Source: an uncultured Desulfovibrio sp. | GTDB taxonomy: Bacteria > Desulfobacterota > Desulfovibrionia > Desulfovibrionales > Desulfovibrionaceae | Length of the DNA: 15,334 bases | Assembly (NCBI GenBank): GCA_945871415.1 | Contig: CAMBWG010000012.1 | Span: forward strand, 1 to 15,334 | Reading direction: 5' to 3' | The notes under the pieces: generated by a model | Databases searched by the model: none | What the model saw: the letters and a program-made list of their open reading frames with translations, nothing else | What the model was told of the DNA's origin: nothing | Shown here: in pieces, positions 13,902 to 15,334 of the stretch | How positions within the stretch are numbered: the stretch's first letter is position 1 | Layout of the letters: each line of letters begins with the position of its first letter | Program-made: the position numbers and the translations under genes

Positions 13902-13938
13902 AAAACTTGCGTCGGGAATCAGGGATAAAAGCAGGAAA

Positions 13939-14193
13939 TCAGTCGAGCCAGGTATCGTCTTCCAGAACCTTATAGCCGCGCACCATCAAGTAACGCACCC
14001 CGTCCAGTTCATCCACAATACCCGTCACTTCAACGGGCACGCTGACCTCGTCGTCGAGATCGACGCCCGCGCCGCGCGGCACGATACGGTATTCTTCATC
14101 ATCCTGCTGGCGCACCGCCACACGGGCCTGACGTGGATCGGCTGCCCGGGGAACGGGCGTCACATACCCCTTGATGGTCATCAGATTGCTCAT
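13939..14193 (-). CDS. Small acidic protein of unknown function (84 aa)
   Basis: I do not recognise this protein. Its 84 residues contain no membrane segment, signal peptide or cysteine. Alternating hydrophobic residues (MTIKGYVTPV; SVPVEVTGIVDELDGVRYLMVRGYKVL) suggest a compact beta-barrel such as an OB-type fold, and it is rich in Asp/Glu (QQDDEEYR; DLDDEVSVPVE). A clean stop, terminators downstream (13708-13778), a candidate promoter (14332-14360) and the protein-like composition support a real gene. The ribosome-binding sequence is weak (AAGAG close to the ATG). It lies 215 bp downstream of the NapH-like gene on the same strand, so they could share a transcript or be separate. Function unknown. 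Confidence 0.75.
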   Translation of the reverse strand: MSNLMTIKGYVTPVPRAADPRQARVAVRQQDDEEYRIVPRGAGVDLDDEVSVPVEVTGIVDELDGVRYLMVRGYKVLEDDTWLD

Positions 14194-14331
14194 GACTCTT
14201 ACACTCTTCTGGCGTGAAATCTTTGCTCAGGACAGGTTCCCCCGCCCCGGCAGGCACGGTTCCCGGTTCTGTACGCCGCTTTGCCGGAGAGGCTGTTCAC
14301 GGCAGGTTTCCCATAAGAACCGACCCTAGGA

Positions 14332-14360
14332 CGTATAGCCTTTTTGGATTTTCCGCGCAA
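14332..14360 (-). promoter_or_regulatory. Candidate promoter for the 84-aa gene
   Basis: On the minus strand TTGCGC (plus 14355-14360) and TATACG (14332-14337) are 17 bp apart, matching consensus at 3/6 and 4/6. It lies in the 215-bp gap after the NapH-like gene and would give a leader of about 130 bases. No clear terminator separates the two genes. Confidence 0.3.
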
Positions 14361-14408
14361 GGCCCCGCTGCGGATCAGCTCGGGCATATGCGTCCGCGCC
14401 GGCTGCCG

Positions 14409-15320
14409 TCAGCGCATCCAGGTCAGAGCCCTCCCCTTGTCGGCACAGGTCTGAATGCAGTCGCCGCAGCGGGAACAGCGCAGGGGATCCGGACCGCCCC
14501 TGCGGCGCGGCTGAACCCGAAGCGTACAGGCAGCTCCGCACGGCTGTTCCGCCTTGCAGGAACAACGCCCGGCCTGCCAGCGCACCGGCAGCGCCCAGCT
14601 CAAGCCCAGCCGCCCGCACCGGGCACCCAGCCAGGCGGCGGCCCCGAGCAGCAGCCCCTGCGGACAACAGAAACGACACCAGAGGCGTTCGCCGGACAGA
14701 AATTCAAGCAGCAGCACAGTCCCGGGGAAAACAAGGAGATCGAAAAGCAATCTGCCGGGACCCTCAAGAGCCGCCATCAGAGGCGCCAGAGACAGCGTCC
14801 CCGGAAAGGACAGCGCCGTCAGGGCAGGATACCCGCAAAGAGCCAGTCCGATCCCGAAGGCCAGCACAGCCGTCCGGCTGACAAGCTCATGACGGCCGGT
14901 AACGGCTCCTCTGCGCGTCGCTTTTCCGCCCAGCGCCATAACGGCTTCGGAAAACAGACCATAGGGACAGATCCAGCCGCAAAAGACTCTTCCCAGAAAA
15001 AAGGCCAGCACAAGCGAGCTGCCGACGCCCCAGAGGAGCCTGACCGACGGCGTCGCCCCGCCTGCCAGCGTCTGCAACAGCGCCGCCGGGTCCCCGAAGG
15101 GCCAGCCGAAAATATCCAGAGCAAAAAGGGAACCGCTGATGCCGTGCAGCCCCGCGGCATTCAGCCACGGCAGCGCACAGAAAAGGGCGAGAACTCCCAC
15201 GCGGGAAAGATGGCGCAGCAACGAAAATCTGATGTTCACCGGGCATCCCCCGCGGCATGATGGGGCGGCATGTTTTCCCGGCAAATTGTCAAACGAAAGT
15301 TGACACAAAGAACACCCCAT
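14409..15320 (-). CDS. NapH-like 4Fe-4S membrane polyferredoxin
   Basis: Up to 303 residues, membrane-bound, of the NapH/MauN-type polyferredoxin family, which passes electrons from the quinone pool to periplasmic reductases. Hydrophobic segments lie at about 39-58, 92-112, 148-170 and 190-209, with the two hallmark motifs FCGWICP (C114, C118) and WCRFCCP (C215, C219). At the C-terminus one ferredoxin motif is clear (C282, C285, C288, C292). An upstream cluster (C253, C255, C261, C265) has irregular spacing. An in-frame TGA at 15327-15329 limits the start. The ATG at 15320 adds a Cys-rich leader (C3, C6, C22, C26), but its AAGGA sits only two bases away. A GTG at 15239 behind GGGGGA gives a 276-residue protein nearer the usual NapH length. 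No other electron-transfer gene is in the window, so the partner reductase is unknown. Confidence 0.82.
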   Translation of the reverse strand: MGCSLCQLSFDNLPGKHAAPSCRGGCPVNIRFSLLRHLSRVGVLALFCALPWLNAAGLHGISGSLFALDIFGWPFGDPAALLQTLAGGATPSVRLLWGVGSSLVLAFFLGRVFCGWICPYGLFSEAVMALGGKATRRGAVTGRHELVSRTAVLAFGIGLALCGYPALTALSFPGTLSLAPLMAALEGPGRLLFDLLVFPGTVLLLEFLSGERLWCRFCCPQGLLLGAAAWLGARCGRLGLSWALPVRWQAGRCSCKAEQPCGAACTLRVQPRRRGGPDPLRCSRCGDCIQTCADKGRALTWMR

Positions 15321-15334
15321 CTTCCTTCATTTTT

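Larger units (their letters stand above)
13503..13938. other. Intergenic region without a supported gene
   Basis: These 436 bases separate the plus-strand helicase gene from the minus-strand gene at 13939. They hold a long hairpin and C-rich motif (13531-13612), two minus-strand terminator hairpins (13708-13778) and another inverted repeat (13881-13901). A 136-codon plus-strand frame (13565-13975) and a 93-codon minus-strand frame (13609-13890) run straight through these structures, lack ribosome-binding sequences and resemble nothing known. Confidence 0.7.

Noticed and set aside
13565..13975. 136-codon plus-strand frame in the 13503-13938 gap
   Set aside because: No ribosome-binding sequence, crosses two terminator hairpins and the 3' end of the 84-aa gene; composition is not protein-like.
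14214..15260. 348-codon plus-strand frame opposite the NapH-like gene
   Set aside because: Its product is Gln/Arg/Pro-rich with no domain; the minus strand has the NapH-type cysteine motifs.

Overview
The window looks like chromosomal DNA of a GC-rich (roughly 60% by eye) Gram-negative anaerobe. A Desulfovibrio-type sulfate reducer (Desulfovibrionaceae) is the best guess. This rests on the mix of families (membrane-anchored PpiD foldase, NapH-like polyferredoxin, long U32 protein, endonuclease Q fused to a UvrD-type helicase) and on the C-rich intergenic repeats. The taxonomic call is inference; there is no rRNA or tRNA here to settle it.

Layout. (1) 1-519: 3' end of a surface-carbohydrate/glycosyltransferase-like gene that starts before the window. 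(2) 604-2499: ppiD, with a good sigma70-like promoter whose spacer is a 16-bp palindrome. (3) 2710-4536: complete glmS, preceded by a strong terminator hairpin that overlaps a possible competing hairpin. (4) 4537-5118: 580-bp convergent intergenic region with a terminator for each strand and copies of a palindromic repeat family. (5) 5119-5877 (minus): four-helix membrane protein of unknown function; a promoter at 6020-6048 shows that its longest possible reading frame is not the real one. (6) 6158-9353: UDP-glucuronate-4-epimerase-like SDR overlapping a U32 (RNA-hydroxylation type) protein, closed by a terminator. (7) 9463-13502: two translationally coupled genes, a TrmN6-like methyltransferase and a 1075-residue endonuclease Q-UvrD helicase fusion. 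(8) 13503-13938: non-coding region with minus-strand terminators. (9) 13939-15320 (minus): a small conserved-looking acidic protein, and upstream of it a NapH-like 4Fe-4S membrane protein.

Themes. GlmS (UDP-GlcNAc precursor supply), the epimerase (UDP-sugar conversion) and the first partial gene all fit envelope polysaccharide synthesis, and PpiD fits envelope protein folding. The most unusual object is the EndoQ-helicase fusion, in which a predicted nuclease for deaminated bases and a complete SF1 helicase motor lie on one polypeptide, co-translated with a predicted N6-adenine methyltransferase. A second layer of interest is the intergenic structure: a palindromic repeat family at 4697-5101, a C-rich motif found after three different plus-strand genes, and palindromes placed at or near promoters. 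No mobile element, CRISPR array or RNA gene was seen.
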